This document shows positions 11,621 through 23,279 of a stretch of DNA of 64,000 bases, in pieces. Under the pieces are notes generated by a model, which searched no databases, was not told where the DNA came from, and saw nothing but the letters and a program-made list of their open reading frames with translations. The DNA is from Takifugu bimaculatus (lineage: Eukaryota > Chordata > Actinopteri > Tetraodontiformes > Tetraodontidae): the NCBI GenBank assembly GCA_004026145.2, contig CP034975.1, forward strand, positions 20,395,213 through 20,459,212. Reading direction: 5' to 3'. The position numbers and the translations under genes are program-made. How positions within the stretch are numbered: the stretch's first letter is position 1; each line of letters begins with the position of its first letter.

Positions 11621-12120
11621 TGGGCATTTTCAGGGGAGAGTGGTGACTAGTGACAGAGTACTTGCACGTGCCACATTGTCTGCCAGTCATTCTGGGCTGT
11701 GATTGGTCGGCACTACAAGCCCACGCGTGTGTTTGAGTTGTCATGGTGTGGTTAGCGTAGGTCACCACTCACGTACTAAACGGTGCGTGCCACATTATAA
11801 ATCAGTGGAAGACGCGGGGAAGGTAAATTAAAACGGTTAAAGAGTGGAGATGGAGTGCGGGTGCGTGAGCATTATTACGTGTTGCCGTGGTTTCATGCAG
11901 AGGTGTATCATATTCTTGAATTATCCCCCACCCAGCAGGTGGGAGCTGTTCAGACTGAGCTCCTACCTGACCGGAGCAGACATCAGACGATGGATTCCAG
12001 AAGGAAGTTGTCGGGACTACTCCTTCTTTTTTTGTGTTTGACTTTCCTACGCAACTCTCTGGAAAGAATTCCTGCATCTGTACCTGCCTAACCTCCCGTG
12101 TAATGAGGTGAAAGTTTTCT

Positions 12121-12158
12121 CTGACCCGACTGACGACAGCGTCGTTTAGTCGGGTCAG
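12121..12158. repeat. Strong 38-nt inverted repeat (hairpin)
   Basis: CTGACCCGACT (12121-12131) pairs perfectly with AGTCGGGTCAG (12148-12158). Inside, ACGAC and GTCGT pair again around a three-base AGC loop. Sixteen pairs, many of them GC, in 38 nt is unusual for unique sequence. It lies at the left edge of a CpG-richer block. I cannot link it to a known RNA or element. Confidence 0.85.
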
Positions 12159-12159
12159 C

Positions 12160-12530
12160 GTTGGCTTCGAGCCGGCAACACGCACAAGCTGTTTTGCGAC
12201 GTGCGCACTCGCGTCTGTGTTTTCAGTGTAAACACTGCCCCTCCAATTAATTCCAATTTACATATTCCTGGCTGGAGTTTCCACGCAGGGCTTTGGGGTG
12301 GAGTCGAGGCGCGGAAACGAGACGCCATTTCTGTCGCCACGTCAATTATTTGTTCAGGCCGCTGGTAACTGCCGACGTGCCGCTATTAATTATGAAATTA
12401 GCAAAACAGGTGGAGCTGTGCGGATGGGGCAGAGGTGTTCTCTCCGCGGTTATGACACACATTTACGTTTCCGCTGTGGTCGACATTTACGGGTAAACAG
12501 TCTCCAGATTAGCTGCAGCTTGTTTGCGTT
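12160..12530. promoter_or_regulatory. CpG-richer, homeodomain-motif segment, candidate enhancer
   Basis: CpG-rich patches (GCGACGTGCGCACTCGCG, GTCGAGGCGCGG) are mixed with AT cores, among them TAATTA at 12387-12392 inside CTATTAATTATGAAATTAGC. No repeat family is visible. This mix is typical of conserved non-coding elements near developmental genes, but conservation cannot be tested from one sequence. Confidence 0.35.
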
Positions 12531-12802
12531 CAGATGACTAATGCATGACACTTGGGCCACAAGCTCCTTGGACAGCCCACCTTACTCTGTGTCACCTGCT
12601 CCATGGAGGGAGAAAGAGAGGAAGACGAGGAGGGAAAGTGAGGCACAGAAAGAGGGAAGGGTGAGACGGCTGGGAAAACAAGAGGGGGAGACAAGCAGGG
12701 AAACAAAAACTTTTCCACTTGACCCGGTTTTGTGTTAAAGCTGGTTAATGGAACAGGTCAATCTGGAATGAACTTTGGAAAAGGCTTAAAAGATGGATGG
12801 AA

Positions 12803-12975
12803 CCATCCATCCATCCCTCCCTCCTTCTCTCCCTCCATCCCTCCAGCCATCCATCATCCATCCATCATCAACCACTGCTTAATCCTCATCAGGAGAGTCG
12901 GGATTGTTAGACTCATTGGGAGAAACCAAATATAAAACCCACCTCCGGGATTCAAACCACAACTGGGACGCAGGA
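12803..12975 (-). repeat. CCAT/CCCT tract with possible LINE or SINE 3' end
   Basis: A degenerate CCAT/CCCT array spans 12803-12869. Read on the minus strand, the sequence before it (GAGGATTAAGCAGTGGTTGA then GATGGATGG) resembles the common fish repeat end in which a GGATAAGCGG-type motif precedes a GGAT tail. Further upstream on that strand TGGTTTGAATCCC resembles a tRNA-type B box. I infer a worn SINE or LINE end, without a family name. Confidence 0.5.
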
Positions 12976-15750
12976 TCTCAGTTTGAAAAACTATTGTCAG
13001 AAAACGAGAATGATTTATCATTTTTGTGTCAGATGATAAACATTATAGCTAATATATTAACTTTGCTTATTAATTAATACATAGACAAACCACAGAGACA
13101 TATTCCCACATAAGTAGGTGCATATTGAAGGAAACAAACATGCATTTGTTTGTTTTCCCTTACAACATGAGGCTCGCCGGTAAGAACAACCAAGAAAACT
13201 AAATCGAATAACTTCCATAAATTCGACGTGGTTCATCTCTAACCTAATACAGGGAACACTGTGTTTCTTAAGGGCTTCTTTTCCAAATGTGATTTATTGC
13301 TGTTTGGGTAGCAGATTTAGAAGATTCATTCCCAGGAGGACAAATCTTGCATGTAAATAACTAAATCAGGGTAAGCCAGGAGCTGGCCTTTACTCTGCAC
13401 TTAAGCAAGAACGAAATAAAGTGATGGTGTCATAGACATCATGTCAATATGAGCCAGAAGGAAGAAGAGGAGGAGGAGGAGGAGGTGGTGAGCAACCCAT
13501 GAAGTCATGGCCTTCACAGTGAGATCTCAGTTCTCCACAGCAGGATGCAGTCCTGTGGGAACAGAAGACAGCGACTCCCCGGCTCCACGGCTGACGAGCG
13601 CCCGGTGACAGTGATGTTCCACATGTGGCGGTGGACCTCGTCCTCCGCTGCCGCTGCAGGTCAGCAAAAGCCACACTTGACACAGAGGGACATGGCGACA
13701 GCCAACAGAAGCAACTACGGAGGCGCTGACAACCGAAATGATAGTTTCTATTTGGCCTTTACTCTTGTAGGTGAGGGTGCCCTTTGTTGGCAGGCCGTAA
13801 GTCCCGACTAACTATTTCCAAACGCGTCTGTGCGTTCGTGGCACAGAACAGCTTTGACTACCATCCCTCCTGACAGCAGTCTGTCCCAGGAGGCCTCACA
13901 CTGATGTAATACTGCTACGTCAGTCTGTTTCCTCTGGTAATGTGGACACCAAAGAGTAACTGAATCACAGGCAAAAGCCAAAACGAACAGTTCTGTTGCT
14001 GTGATAGTCATCAATATGAGCGCGTGTGAATTGGGGGAATGAAAGGACAGAAAAAAGGCAAATTGTTGACAGATGTCAAGATGAACAACGTGCTACGTGT
14101 CAATGTCCAAGCCCGACCATCTGTCATGTGATTATCAACAGCTGTGCTCATATTAATGACCTCAAATTGATTCTTGTCACCAATTTAATGTAATTCAGGT
14201 TTGTAGATCAGTTGAAATGAAATAAATCATAAAGTGAAAAAGAAAAATGAATTTGATGATGCTATTATTGCAATTGTAATTTCACTGGCATTATGGTACA
14301 TTAACCGGGGGCTGTTGGGAGCAGGAGAGGGCCTCAGTCACAGCACTTCCACAGGAACACCTCTGGTGAAGCCTTTCTCAAGTGTGGCTCCAAAGGAACT
14401 GAGCCTTGAGTGTGTTTAAAGCAAAATTAATGTAGTCAGCGCACGGCAACGTGCTCTCACACTGAGTCATCGTCTTCCCTCAGAGGCCATATGCCATCGC
14501 TCTTGGCCGACCACCAGAGAGGCAGACTGTGTTAAATATGTGAGACCCTCACGGCCACCCTGCCAACCTCAGAAACACACAGCCATGCCCCTTGGTTCAG
14601 GGGCACCAAGGGGCTGGTAAAAGACCACCAGTGCCCCATTTATGTGACTGATAGCAGGGCGAACCTTCTGAAAACAGCCAGCAATTAACAGATCTAATTA
14701 AGTGCATATGCATGACTACAAATCCCCGGCCAATTTCTGTGCAAGTGAGAGAATGAGAGAGCATGACATGTTTACCAATGTTCCCAGAGCTTCAAAAAAG
14801 ACGGATGGTTGAGAGCTTTGGACAAAAGTACAATGTAAGATGGACAAACTTCTACCTGCAGTGCCTTGTTCATTAATCTCCTGCTGAGAGTTTGTTCTAT
14901 CACAGATACTGCTGTGGGCTGTAATAACAGGCGCTCAAACAAGTGCTCAAACAAGTCCAGTCAGAAAGAAGGTTTCTGCTTATCATTAAGACAGCACAGT
15001 CTGCTGCAGATAACACGCAAACGCCAGTAGGAACAAATCCTCTGAAATATATGTATCTTTGTTCAGTACATTACCTTCTTCCTTGGTCCCATGGTGTTTT
15101 CTTCATGCTAGTTTTGCTATTCTCACTTTAATTTGCCAAATTAAAAGTAGGAAGCTTTGGTTTTTGAGTTCAGAATTCATGCTCAGACTTCAGTAGGAAA
15201 CGTAAAAGATGTTTGCATTAGCATGCCGTATCAGAGTCGGTAAAATAAACTAAACTTGAAGCAGCTTTTATGTGTTATATAAATGAGTGTTTTAGACCAC
15301 AGTTAAGGCCTGAGAGTCATAGGTCATAATCAGAAATGCCACGACAACCCTTCCAGAAAACAAACCAGGATTTTCATGCAGGCTTCACATGGTGAGAAGG
15401 TTCCCAGCTCAGTTCCAGCCTCCAGATAAAAGCATCTATTTACTGACGCCATGGTACATTTAGTAAATACCAGAGATGAAACTTTGCAGGAACTAAAATT
15501 GATGAATGAATTAAATATAATAATAATTAAATGTAACTATAAGTGGTTAAGAGATATTAGAGGGTCGATCCAATTTGAAAAAAAGGGTTCTACCTTAACA
15601 GTTTACCAACAGTTTGGCTTTTTCTCTTCCACGAGCATGTGTTATTAGACTATTATTTGTGTCTATCTCCATTTCTAGCTCATTTTCCTCTTGCTTTCGC
15701 TCTGAGGTTCCAGTATCAGTTTAAATAAGGCCCCCAGCAAGAACATCAAA
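12976..15750. other. Unique non-coding DNA
   Basis: There is a short GGA-rich run at 13457-13488. The interval 14090-14260 has a regulatory texture, with an E-box CAGCTG at 14139-14144 and several AT cores. An ORF of 88 codons at 13545-13811 lies over a GC-rich patch but matches nothing I know. Confidence 0.45.
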
Positions 15751-15759
15751 CAGATGTGT

Positions 15760-16300
15760 CACCCTCTCCTCAGCTCCTTGCCTGCTGAGCTTTAATTAAA
15801 AAGATTTATTTCTGTCTTCCTGGCACAGGGTGAGAAGGTAAATGCAGGTGAGCGGTGAGGGAAGTCATGTTTTGTCATCACTTGAAAGGATGACACATGG
15901 GAGGAACTTTCGCTCTCTGAAATAGAGAGTGTGCGACTGAAACTGATGAAAGGAGCGAGGGGGAGTTCGCTCTCCTTTCATCAGCTGTTCACGAACAGTT
16001 TAACTAAGTTCCACAAGAGGGGGCAAAACCCCCATGGGGAGTCTCATAAAGGAGCCAGCAGCCCTAATAAAGCGGTATGTTTAATCAGCCTGCTAACTTC
16101 TGCTGTTACAGATACACACGCCAAGTTATTATTCAAGCTTTTGATTTCCCTCCTCTGTTCTCTCCTTCACATGTCCTATCCTGTCTTTTCGCCCTCCCCG
16201 TCTACCTCTGCTGGTGTGTGTTTCATTTAATTTCTCTCTTTAATGAGCCTCATTTCACTGTCAGGAGTCTAATGACTGTTATTAATTAATCCAACCACTC
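15760..16300. promoter_or_regulatory. Candidate conserved element with clustered hairpins
   Basis: The left part (15790-15830, TTTAATTAAAAAGATTTATT) is AT-core rich. The middle holds three adjacent inverted repeats between 15913 and 15998, listed separately. The 99-codon ORF at 15931-16230 spans them but has no domain-like features. Function is unknown. Confidence 0.3.
15913..15998. repeat. Cluster of three consecutive inverted repeats
   Basis: First, CTCTCT and AGAGAG at 15913-15929. Second, CTGATGAAAGGAG-CGA at 15943-15958 pairs with 15967-15984 (13 pairs, a two-base AG bulge, then 3 pairs). Third, CTGTTC and GAACAG at 15985-15998. The second starts 13 nt after the first ends, and the third abuts the second directly. 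I recognise no known miRNA, riboswitch-like element or transposon end in it. Confidence 0.8.
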
Positions 16301-16396
16301 GTGGTGGGGAAGTTTTTGCTCCAGATAATATGCAGTACCTGTTCTCCCTGAGAAAATAAATTGTGTTGCCTAAAATAAGCATTTTATACGTTCACA

Positions 16397-16414
16397 TATA
16401 TATACGTATATATA
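16397..16414. repeat. Perfect 18-bp AT-rich palindrome
   Basis: TATATATACGTATATATA is its own reverse complement around a central ACGT. Such cruciform-prone AT palindromes are often unstable; no function is implied. Confidence 0.85.
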
Positions 16415-17179
16415 CTTGGGTCTCATTTTGTTGCACGGAAGAGCTGCGGCTGCACGTTCACATTAGAGTGGTTTTTGTTCCGAATTATGTATTGAAGATT
16501 CAAACACACGCAGGTCTTTGGAACAGCAGATTTGCTAAAAAAAATAAAATAAAATTTAAAAAAAACAGCATTAGGAAAATGTCAAGACAATCAATCAAGA
16601 AATGTTTCGGGATGAGCAACTGTTCTAAAACTTCTAATACGCTTGTGATAAAAGACCCTCTGAGCTGCAACCAGATGTCAATATTTACACCAGGAAATAT
16701 TAGAAAAAAAAAAAAAAGCAACCTGACATGACATGTAATAACATTTCAATTTGATACAAACCATGCAGCTGATGCTGAGCTAAATGAATCAGAAGAATGG
16801 AATGTGCACGCATCCTATCACATCTTGTTCCTGTTTGCAGAGACTTAAGCAATTTGTTTGATTCTGCGCTGCTACCGAGGTGAGACATGCGATCGTGTCA
16901 AACTGTCTCCGATGGGAAGAGCTTGGACACCTCCATGCAGGTTGATTTGTGGGGGCCAGGGGCTTGTGATCGCCTAGGTTACATGCCTGCTCCCCCATTG
17001 CGAGTGGGGGGGCACCATGCTGATTAAAAAGATCGCTTTTCCAAATGTGAATAGATTTATTTTCTCTCTATTCTGTCACCCCTGGATGTTTCTGGAGACT
17101 TCTGTCTTTGCCTGGTTTAATTTTTAATACTGTTTCCCTGCCCAGTGTTGACAGCCTCAGCAGGCCAGGGTGGTGCGGC
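16415..17179. other. Non-coding stretch with poly-A runs
   Basis: Poly-A-rich patches at about 16539-16566 and 16704-16718 do not have a repeat body in front of them that I recognise. No gene is supported. Confidence 0.5.
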
Positions 17180-17560
17180 CTCAGCGAATGTGTTTGATTG
17201 GTCCCTGACTTACGGACTACGTTCCCAGCATTAGCCAATGGCACTGGCTCAAATGTGGAAAGTGCCGAGCGACAGCAGCTATCTGGAACATGCTGTGCTC
17301 ACCTGAAGTTCATGCCGTCAAGGAGGTTTGATGAAAAAAACAGCATTAGATCACTGAGTATGCTTTAGGAATGTAGTTTTGAAAATAAATGAAACCATCC
17401 TGGCAAACGGTCCCCAGCGCTGTCCAAGCAAAGCCCCGAGTAAGACCTGCCCCTGACGTCATACGTCTGCCAATCACAGCTGAAACCTGCTGCGCTTGCA
17501 CACGCTGGCCCTCAACACAGGTAAGAACTAGGGCGGCGACGTCATCCTGGCAGGACGCGT
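17180..17560 (+). promoter_or_regulatory. Promoter- or enhancer-like stretch with CCAAT and CRE motifs
   Basis: Inverted CCAAT (ATTGG) at 17197-17201, CCAAT at 17235-17239 and 17470-17474, a perfect CRE TGACGTCA at 17454-17461 and a near-CRE GACGTCAT at 17538-17545 fall within 350 bp. A strong donor-like CAG/GTAAGAAC follows at 17520/17521. An ORF opened at 17389 reads through the donor but matches no protein I know. Motif spacing is promoter-like; a TATA box or an identifiable exon is not seen, so a distal element is equally possible. Confidence 0.3.
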
Positions 17561-18556
17561 CCCTCCCCGTCTGCAACGGAAAAACCACTCAGGCACTTGC
17601 CTTTTGGGTCTCCAGAACAGAGCAGAGGCACGTAGACCTGTTTTTCCTGCCGTGCCTCGTCAGCAAAAACACAAACATGACGGAACACAGCTTTGTTGCG
17701 TAAATAGCAAAATGGCGCCACGAGGTGTTCCATCCCAAAGACAAACACAGACAAGTCCCAGACTAACTGGGACCTCACTGCAGTGCGTGTGTCTGTCCGC
17801 ACAAATAAGTAAATAAACCAGTGCCATGACAACCGCTGAGTCTTATTCCTGCTTAATCAGTAAGTCAAATCTCGAGAACAAACCTCTCAGGATGTACTTT
17901 GACATTTGGCAGGTGCACAGAAAGTATATGGTTGTTTTGATTCTTTCAATCGTAAATTATGTTTTTAATTTAAATATAAACATGCAGCCTCCAAAGCCCC
18001 ATGAATCACCTTTTGCATTTATAATTATTTTATATTGTTTATATTTATTCTTACTACTTTGCCTGGGTAGCTCTAATTCAATGTTTTGGAAGCAACAAAC
18101 TGTTTTTCACTCCACGCACTGGAAACTGCTTGATTTAAAGTTTAATGTGTGAAATTGTGTGACTAAGAAGACGGAAAACTGACTCACATGTACGTGCAGC
18201 GTCAATGAAAAAGCATCGAGGCTCCGCTGACTGAGGCGGACAGTGAACGGGGGTTAACATGTCACTAGGATGGTAGGAAATTTATGTGAATACACAAGAA
18301 AAATGCAGGGGGAGCTGCTGGACAAGAGTCCAAATCCTGTTGGAGCCAGAGCACCTGAACCTCTGGGTAAGATGTGGACAACATTGTATGTGAAAGACAG
18401 AAATTGTCCACAGAGATGGGAAATGCCAAAGTGAAGCTAGCTTGGACATGAATAAAAGAGCTAATGTTTGTAATGAGTGATGGAAACAAATTAACCAACC
18501 AGTAGTCATGATCTCATTGCTTTTGTTTCCATTTGCGGCCACTTTCCCGATGTCCT
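17561..18556. other. Unique non-coding DNA
   Basis: No gene or repeat is recognised. The 108-codon ORF at 17826-18152 is AT-driven and unlikely to be coding. Confidence 0.5.
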
Positions 18557-18679
18557 CCATCCATCCATCCATCCATCCATCCATCCATCCATCCATCCAT
18601 CCATCCATCCATCCATCCATCCATCCATCCATCCATCCATCCATCCATCCATCCATCCATCCATCCATCCATCCATCCA
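18557..18679. repeat. (CCAT)n tetranucleotide microsatellite, about 30 perfect copies
   Basis: An uninterrupted CCAT array of about 122 bp with no visible mutation. The minus-strand reading yields a WMDG peptide repeat which is an artefact. Perfect purity at this length suggests recent expansion and high length polymorphism. No LINE tail motif flanks it. Confidence 0.98.
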
Positions 18680-21600
18680 ACGCTGATTTGATTTTCAGAT
18701 CTTGGATCAATTTCTAAAGAGGAGAGATTTTTCAGGATTCTCTAAATCCATATAATATTTCAGCCATACGTCTGACATCAGTGGGACTACAGCATTAAAA
18801 GTCAGTTGCACTAGTCCTCCACACACACTTTTATTTCACAACCAGGACATAAAGTCTTTAGCGCCCGACTCTCTCCTGCGAGAGCTCTCGCCGCGGATGT
18901 CTGACATCAATCTCGGTAGATCCTCCAGGCCTGGCGGAGGTTCAGCAGCTTCCTGTAAGCGCTGTTGTTTCACCACTCGACTAATCATCGCTGTCAAGCT
19001 GGAGTCACCGAATACCAGCCATTAACCTCTCTATTAAAGTTTCTTCCATCCTGTCCATCTCACTTTTTCCCTCATTCACACGAGTCACGGCTTCGTAGCA
19101 ACAAATCACTCTAATGTTGGAGGATCTGTATTGTTTGGAAAGAGTCATAAATCTGGATCTGGTGATGGAAAGCGTGTATGAGGGTTTAATTGGGCTGCAG
19201 TCCGCTTCTGTGCTTCACTCCAGTGGAAGTTCTCATATTTAAAGTTCTGTCCGCAGAATTCGCCAGCCAAGCTAAATCTCCATAATGAAACGCAGTATCA
19301 GGAAAGTTACTGTCAACTTCATGATATTTTGAGGTGACCTGCATCAGCCTGGCGTGTGTGTGCACCGTTTCTCTGGGTGTGAGAGTTCGGGAGTGCACAT
19401 ATGAAGCTGTTTACCCACATGTGCAAGGGTGCACACCTCTTCGCCCTCTGATCTGCAAATGGAAGCGTTTACATTTTATCGCCTGCTCACTTTGACGACA
19501 TGGCAATTTCAGTGGTCTGAGAAAATGACTGACCAATTGCCGATAATTGTTGGGGATGGCAGCAGTGTGGGATGAGGGGTGAAAGGTTGCCCGTGACGAT
19601 CTGCTAACCAGCTGTGGATGGGTCAAGAGGGATTAGGGTTGAGGGATGGTCAGTGCTGCGAGGAATGATAAAGAAAACAAGATGTCCTGGTCGCTGCTGT
19701 CTCATTAAGGCTTGAGTCTTGAAATAACTAAGATAAGAAACATTCACTCTTCCAAAAAGAGATATAATTGGGGTTTTAGAGACTTTAAAGAGACAAAAAG
19801 ACTATACTGAGAGCACGGTGTGTTTTTTTGTTGATGTTGGCCAATCTGTTTCCATGCTTGTGGATTCCAGCGGACATTTCTGGATCCGGGTAGACGTGTG
19901 GGGGGTCTGCTGCATGCTTGACTTGGATGCAGTGGCAGGTGTGGAATTGTAGGAAGCTTCATGTGCCACTTTGAGACGAAAATAAGCAGTTGGTCTTTTT
20001 TGGACACACGTTATATTAAGTTGTCGAGCACATCGTAACAGACAGGAACTTCCTGTGACAGCTGCATTGGGAATCCAGTCAACTGTGATTAAAGTTGAAG
20101 GAGGATGGAAAATAAAGGTCCAATCTTTGGTCGGACAACAGCTTTTACTTCCTTGACGTCAGTTCCCTGGGCCCACTGGGTTTGGAACGCCTATCTTATC
20201 TAATATTAATTTCACTTTTTTTTACTTTGGACAGCCATCCTACGTCACACAGCGGATGAGCCGGAGCTCATTTTTCAGACCACCTGAGAAGCCTGTTTGT
20301 CTTGAGCAGTAAAACGGTGGAACATAATGAATGTTCAAGTCTTCAGTTGGTACCACCGGTTGTTCCTGATGAGGTTGGGGGACAAAAAAGAGACGACACG
20401 GCATTTATTTCAACATTTGATGGACAAAATAGATGTTGAAAGCTTCTGCGTTTGAACTCTGCTGCAAACCACTGAAATAACCCAGAAACTATTGATTTCT
20501 AAATATACACACTTGAGGACAAAAATTCCCTAAATACATGATTACATGATTATAGCTTTTGAAAATGTTTCGGGGTCCATGATTCAGTCTGTGGGACTAT
20601 GCCACATTTGCTGGGTGGCAGTGGCGCAGACGGTCATATCACCCATATTGGTGCCTCTGCTAGTTAGATTTGGTTGGCATCGGAAAACAAATCATGGAGA
20701 CAAAGCCAGGGAAATGAAATAAAGGCAACAACCAAACCACCCTGCAAAAGAATGCCACATTTCTCTCTGCATTGCCACTTTTGAGCAGCATGTTATTGCT
20801 GGACTAATCCACTCTGTAATCACTGTTTCCACCGATGTTCATAAAGAGATGAGCGGATTGTTTAATCTTCCATGACTTTCAGCAGACTGGAAGAACTATT
20901 TCAATAAGACAATGGATGCTGGCCGCACTGCCATTAACATTCCACGGGATTCCCACAGTAACATGTAATCCCTGATTATCAAATTGAGACTGCTGTTTCA
21001 TATAAACAGAAACAGTAAATTCCCTCAGTGTCGGCTCTGTCCACTTTCTCTCACAGGCCAAGACCACAGTGAGCTGCACAGAGCCTCGTGCTTTGATTTG
21101 CCTCTGGTTAAAGGGTTTTATCGCCAACCATACACCATAGCACGGTCGCCTCTGCCGTTTTGTGACTCTGCAGTGGCTAAATACCCAGGTTCACGTAATC
21201 CCAGTGGACCCTCTCTGATTCGGCCAGCTCAGTGTGGTTAAGATGCTTAATTCCACATCATGTCTGGATGCTGTGGTAGGCTCTCGTCCCATCCCAGCTT
21301 GTGGGAAGTACAGTTTCCTCAATATGAAAGCACATTTTATACACCAGTATAAATCAAACAACAGATTAAAGAAAGTCATTTGTCAGCAGATGTAGGAACA
21401 CATGGTCTGTTTAATGTTACAGACCACAGTTGAGGTAATGTGAGGACGATTTGGCAGTATCTACTGGTGAACGTGCAGATTGCAACATGGTCCTGGAGCG
21501 CAAATATCTGCATATTAGCATAGAAAATGTTTTTAGAAAATTGGGCTGACAAGCATTATTGATAAACACGTCATTTTTTTCCCCGGGTCTGTCTGCTATA

Positions 21601-22282
21601 CATATACTTTTTCCTCAAATGTTTCTATTTCCTTTTGAAATTACTTTTTAGATTTTTAAACTCATCTACCATTGTGGTTACATTCATGTCAACTACCTTA
21701 ATTATCAAATGTGACAATTCTCAACATATTCCCATTAAATATGCTGTTTTGTTGCCCACAGACTTGTTCAAGCAACTTTCACAAGGTACAGGACTGCATC
21801 GCAGCGCTTAGTTTAAACACATTACAGCATTTGCTCACAAATAACCTTTTGGTATTTTTCTTCTTCTTCTATGGTGGAAAAACAGCTGGAGAACCATTAT
21901 ATTCCTAAAACCATGTTTAACATCAAATCCCAGAGTTCAGACCAATGGCTGAGGTCATTTTTTCTCCATCACGTCATATCTGTGGGACAAGTTGGGTCGG
22001 ATTTTACCTTTTGCACCACATACATGCTCAACCATTCACGATTAGCCTGCTGACTCTTCATCCTGGCCACTGTGGAAACCTCCAGACAGGGCCGAGGCAG
22101 TGCCTTGGCACTCACGCTGGAGTGTGGGTGCCTTGAGGACATTTGGCCCCCGTGGCTCCCAGGCTTTTAGAACTTTGTCAGGATCCAGCAAATGGACAAA
22201 TTACCCCACCCTCCACCACTGAGACTGACACAAGCGGCCTATGTTTCTGGGACAGCAGAGTATAAGGGGGAATGGACAGAAA
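18680..22282. other. Unique non-coding DNA
   Basis: I see no gene in these 3.6 kb. A perfect 12-bp palindrome CGAGAGCTCTCG lies at 18879-18890 in a small CpG-rich patch. The stretches 20755-20880 and 21480-21545 (ATCTGCATATTAGCAT) have regulatory texture. All ORFs are under 90 codons. Confidence 0.5.
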
Positions 22283-23058
22283 TACCGTATTTTCACGACT
22301 ATAAGGCGCACCTAAAACACTGAGCCTTGTGTGTGGATTGAGTTCCAAAATCTGCTGCGCGCCTTTGGTGGCGCACTACGGTAAACGCTCCGCCAATCGA
22401 TTAGCGGCACACCTACACGTAAGGATCCCCTAAAATGGCGCCGGTCAAGCGAGACGCGTATGAATGAGGCTTATTTTAAACTGCCATCGAATATGCGGCT
22501 GAAAAAAGGGACCAGCACGGTGGCGATACGCACAACGGGGCATGAGAAGTCGCCGTTCACCGTGGTTCTCCACTGCCACGGAAACGGACAGAGCGCTGGA
22601 TGACGGAAGGCGAACACTCCTTCAAAAAGGCTATGAGGCAGCGGCGGGCAAGTTATGCCACCATATGCGGGTGGATTGTAGACGCATGGGCTATGATACC
22701 GTCTTCATGTATTGTAAGCGCTTTCACAAAATCAACGCTGAACCGGAACCCATCGGTGAGTCAAATTCAGATGATTTAGAAGAGGAATCCGGGATGTTGG
22801 ACATTGAAATAGTGCAGCTGTTTAATTCAGATGCAGAAGATGAAAACTTTGATGGTTTTGTGGCGGAAGAATGAATATTTTGTTCAATAAATGTGTCGAA
22901 ACTCACTGTTTTACTTCCGTTGTCATTTTTTACTGTATGTTTCAGCATGCTCCTAATAATACGGTGTGCCTTGTGTAGGTTTTAAATCCAGAAATAGCAT
23001 CCAAAACTGAGACTGCGCCTTTTAATACAGTGCGCCTTATGGTCGTGAAAATACGGTA
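22283..23058 (+). mobile_element. pogo/Tigger-type DNA transposon, complete ends, decayed interior
   Basis: Terminal inverted repeats of 28 bp match at 27 positions: 22283-22310 starts TACCGTATTTTCACGAC, and 23031-23058 is its reverse complement. Both outer ends are TA, as expected for TA target duplication in the Tc1/mariner-pogo superfamily. The GGCGCAC motif is repeated inside each end (23012-23036 on the right). Between them lie three transposase remnants, then an AATAAA at about 22886. At 776 bp the element is much shorter than an autonomous one, so large coding deletions occurred. I recognise the TACCGTATTTT...GACTATAAGGCGCAC end as a common vertebrate element. Confidence 0.9.
22435..22874 (+). 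pseudogene. Transposase relic, pogo/Tigger DDE family, three fragments in shifted frames
   Basis: The N-terminus starts at the ATG at 22435 (MAPVKRDAYE, then stop at 22465). A second fragment in another frame, 22460-22600, reads MNEAYFKLPSN...TTGHEKSPFTVVL, which resembles the segment just after the first catalytic Asp of pogo/Tigger transposases (the usual motif is followed by a PSN and an SGHEK-TVVL block). A third frame, about 22627-22776, carries CGWIVDAWAMIPSSCIVSAF, resembling the C-terminal W-AW helix region. A fourth frame carries the acidic tail (SNSDDLEEESGMLD...EDENFDGF) to the stop at 22872-22874. The HTH DNA-binding part and the rest of the DDE core are deleted, so no active enzyme is possible. 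Homology is from memory of the family. Confidence 0.85.
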
Positions 23059-23279
23059 CTCTGTTGCTACAAGTCATCCCACCAGACATTAATATATCTG
23101 ATGTAGACCCTTGGTATTTATTTTGTCTTGTCTTGGTTTAAGTCTTTAGTCTTGGGTTGGTTAATCACATCCCAACTCACCTTGCAAACAAATAAACCTT
23201 TAAATATTGTGACCACTTTCCTTTTTCTGCCAGCAAGTCACCGTTTCTGAGATACAACTCTAATTCAGTGAGGCTGGAA

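Noticed and set aside
18282..18710. Protein with WMDG tandem repeats (142 codons, minus strand)
   Set aside because: Produced by the CCAT microsatellite.
22542..22874. 110-codon ORF as an independent small gene
   Set aside because: It lies inside the pogo/Tigger element; its C-terminal half is the acidic tail of the transposase and its N-terminal half is out-of-frame transposase DNA.
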